Translations under genes and position numbers: made by a program
Assembly: GCA_033809415.1 (NCBI GenBank)
Contig: JAPXLT010000223.1
Location: 1 to 8,182 of the forward strand
Origin: JAQVUB01 sp033809415
Lineage (GTDB): Bacteria > Verrucomicrobiota > Lentisphaeria > Oligosphaerales > Oligosphaeraceae
DNA length: 8,182 bases
Reading direction: 5' to 3'
Notes under the pieces: model-generated
The model's input: the letters and a program-made list of their open reading frames with translations, nothing else
Told to the model about the DNA's origin: nothing
Databases searched by the model: none
Shown here: piece by piece, positions 6,684 through 8,182 of the stretch
Layout: every line of letters starts with the position of its first letter
Position numbering within the stretch: the first letter of the stretch is position 1

Positions 6684-6815
6684 TGCTGTTGTACTTGGGG
6701 CTAAAGTTTCCCTGCATTTCAGGATAAACAGGTCTGTAGGTAAGGCGTCAGTGAACCTGGGTAGTCGAAGAATTCTTTTTGAACAACGAAAGCCCCTATC
6801 ACCCAGTTTACCGCT
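6684..6815 (-). other. Gap between oxidoreductase and transporter operon, with an inverted repeat
   Basis: The 132 bases hold no gene. A six-base inverted repeat, CTGGGT at 6757-6762 and ACCCAG at 6801-6806, encloses 38 bases that include the palindrome AAGAATTCTT. No T tract follows the stem in the reading direction, so it is not a standard terminator. It could be an operator or chance. I find no promoter better than a weak match, so it is unclear whether the transporter genes are read through from the oxidoreductase. Confidence 0.3.
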
Positions 6816-8075
6816 TCATTGCAGGAGCAGGTGTTGGGCGAGCAGTGCGCTTTTCAGGTCAGGATATTGGGGGAAGGCGCCTTGCGAGGCAGCGAGAGCG
6901 GCAATAGTGCCGGCGGCCTGGCCGGTGGCGAAGCATTGGGCCATCAGCCGAATGGCACTGATGGCCCGGGGTTCGATGCTGATGGCGCGTCCACCCACGA
7001 CATAGTTATCGCATTCCGGAGAAAGCAGGGTACCATAAGGGATGCCGCGGCAGCCATTGGTCATCTTCGCCCATGGCTGGGTGAAGTTGGAGGTGCCGTG
7101 CCCGCCGTAGAAACGAAGGCCAACGGCGATGGGATCGTCAACCGGAGTGCCCTCGTCGAGGTCACAGCACCGGATGCACTCCCGCCCGACAATTTGGCGA
7201 CCATTGCGCACACCGATGCGTGGTGCAGTGGTCACCAGGGAGCATTCGCGGAATTCCGGGATGTGCTTGCGGAGCCACTCGAGGATGATGGGGATTTGTT
7301 CGCGCAATTCCCGATCCATGCGCGTCAGGTCGCCAGGCGCGAAACTGTCACCGCCAGTCAGGGTGATGTTCAGCAGGAAGTCGCCGTGCAAACCAGAGGG
7401 ATGAAGCATGAGCGAGTCCTGCTCGGGGAACGGGAAGGACGCGCGGATTTGCTGGAAGCGCTCTTTCATTTCGGCGACATCGAAGGGCTGGAGATTGCAG
7501 ACCCGGATGAGGACGGTCTTGGTCATGCGTTCGTCACCGCTGGCGGTGACCAATGGCAGACCGGAGAGATGGGCGAGCAGGGCGTCGCCAGTGCAGTCGA
7601 CGAACATGGGCGCTACGAACTGGAGATTTTCGCCGGCGCAGAAGGCATCAACCCGGGTGATGCGACGATCCGTGCGAGCGCAACCATAGATGGTGCAGTA
7701 GGCCAGCAGATCGACGCCGGCTTCCTCCAGCATCCGGTTGCTTTCCATGGCGATCTCGTCTTCACTGCTGACGATGTCCTCGAGGATAGGGCCATCGGCA
7801 AAGTCGCGTCGGAAGGAGCGTTTGAGCATGGCGGCGCCGCGTCGTCCCAGGCGCCGTACGAGTTCTTCGCCGATGCCGCTGATGAGTTGGCGGTCTTCCA
7901 TGGCACAGCCCATGAAGGCGGGGCAGCCGCAGGCGACGGATACCCCGCCTGGACGTGCCGATTGTTCGACAAGTAGCGTCCGCGCACCGGAGCGGGCGGC
8001 GGCGATGGCGGCAGCAAGTCCCGAGGGACCGGCGCCGACCACAACGACGTCATATTTCTGATCAGAGGTCCACAT
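6816..8075 (-). CDS. FAD-dependent oxidoreductase (FAD_oxidored family)
   Basis: A 419-residue flavoprotein, probably cytoplasmic. The N-terminal Rossmann fold is clear: VVVVGAGPSG at 10-19 binds the FAD pyrophosphate, and an acidic residue at 37 (LLVEQ) would hold the ribose. VDCTGDALLA (159-168), PRIGVRNGRQIVG (285-297), PYGTLLSPECDNYVVGGRAIS (346-366) and a C-terminal MAQCFATGQAAGTIAALA stretch (378-395) match the family. Members are mostly uncharacterised and often lie near sugar-use genes; the substrate here is unknown. The protein is cysteine-rich, with 15 Cys including C49, C51, C57 and a CIRCC cluster at 300-304. The ATG at 8075 is preferred to a TTG at 8108 because it sits just before the Rossmann fold, though neither has a strong ribosome binding site. 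Sampled lines are about 62-65% GC, richer than the transporter genes. Confidence 0.9.
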   Translation of the reverse strand: MWTSDQKYDVVVVGAGPSGLAAAIAAARSGARTLLVEQSARPGGVSVACGCPAFMGCAMEDRQLISGIGEELVRRLGRRGAAMLKRSFRRDFADGPILEDIVSSEDEIAMESNRMLEEAGVDLLAYCTIYGCARTDRRITRVDAFCAGENLQFVAPMFVDCTGDALLAHLSGLPLVTASGDERMTKTVLIRVCNLQPFDVAEMKERFQQIRASFPFPEQDSLMLHPSGLHGDFLLNITLTGGDSFAPGDLTRMDRELREQIPIILEWLRKHIPEFRECSLVTTAPRIGVRNGRQIVGRECIRCCDLDEGTPVDDPIAVGLRFYGGHGTSNFTQPWAKMTNGCRGIPYGTLLSPECDNYVVGGRAISIEPRAISAIRLMAQCFATGQAAGTIAALAASQGAFPQYPDLKSALLAQHLLLQ

Positions 8076-8104
8076 GGTTCGAGTAGTAAACCTAAAAAAA
8101 GCAG

Positions 8105-8149
8105 TCAAAGCTGATTTTTAGTTTTAATTCCTTTGTTTTCAAAGCTTTG
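8105..8149 (-). promoter_or_regulatory. Candidate promoter of the oxidoreductase with TCAAAGCT repeats
   Basis: Read on the minus strand, TTGAAA (8142-8137) and TAAAAA (8120-8115) are separated by 16 bases, giving a start near 8108 and a leader of about 33 bases. The -10 match is modest. TCAAAGCT occurs at 8105-8112 and again at 8139-8146, 34 bp apart, framing the promoter. The second copy is part of a perfect 10-bp palindrome CAAAGCTTTG (8140-8149). A regulator could bind here, but the assignment is tentative. Confidence 0.3.
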
Positions 8150-8182
8150 TGAAGTTCATTCCGTTCGCCGTGTTGGTGCTGT

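Noticed and set aside
5952..6704. Plus-strand 250-codon open frame
   Set aside because: It is antisense to the solute-binding protein gene and shows no domain or ribosome binding site.
6819..7976. Plus-strand 385-codon open frame
   Set aside because: It lies opposite the GC-rich oxidoreductase gene, where long antisense frames are expected, and has no recognisable motif.

Overview
The window looks like bacterial chromosome from the PVC group, possibly a Lentisphaerota (Victivallis-like) or planctomycete relative. This is an inference. It rests on the carbohydrate ABC-transporter genes, the FAD-dependent oxidoreductase next to them, and above all the dispersed intergenic repeats (iterated CACGAA ends, GGATCGGACG decamers, ATCTGCG repeats), which I recall as common in such genomes. 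No rRNA, tRNA or marker gene fixes the taxonomy.

All five convincing genes are on the minus strand, so transcription runs from right to left. At the right is an FAD-dependent oxidoreductase of the FAD_oxidored type (6816-8075). After a 132-base gap comes a compact sugar-importer operon: a family-1 solute-binding protein (5112-6683), an unusually large MalF-type permease (3622-5115, overlapping the previous gene by four bases) and a MalG-type permease (2770-3609, 12 bases further on). No ATPase gene is present, so the transporter probably uses an ATPase encoded elsewhere. Further left, separated by repeats, is a stand-alone AlbA_2/Schlafen-type putative regulator with a RecG-like ATPase-fold region and a C-terminal winged helix (844-2184). 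Its promoter lies inside a pair of 12-bp direct repeats exactly 20 bp apart, which suggests autoregulation.

The left 840 bases and most of 2203-2769 hold no convincing gene. They contain related repeat elements. Two (522-814 and 2282-2660) have long terminal inverted repeats built from CACGAA/TTCGTG hexamers at 9- and 10-bp steps, and share a 129-bp right half that is about 90% identical by eye. They bracket the AlbA_2 gene in the same orientation. The right copy has expanded a GGATCGGACG decamer array that the left copy has only in rudiment. A third, more degenerate relative fills 91-521. Sampled GC content falls from about 62-65% in the oxidoreductase to about 47-57% in the transporter and about 40% in the AlbA_2 gene, so the left part looks like an accessory insertion next to a metabolic locus.

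The best candidates for something undescribed are the permease with about 200 extra, mostly hydrophobic residues, the inverted-repeat elements with their phased hexamers, and the direct-repeat operator of the AlbA_2 gene.
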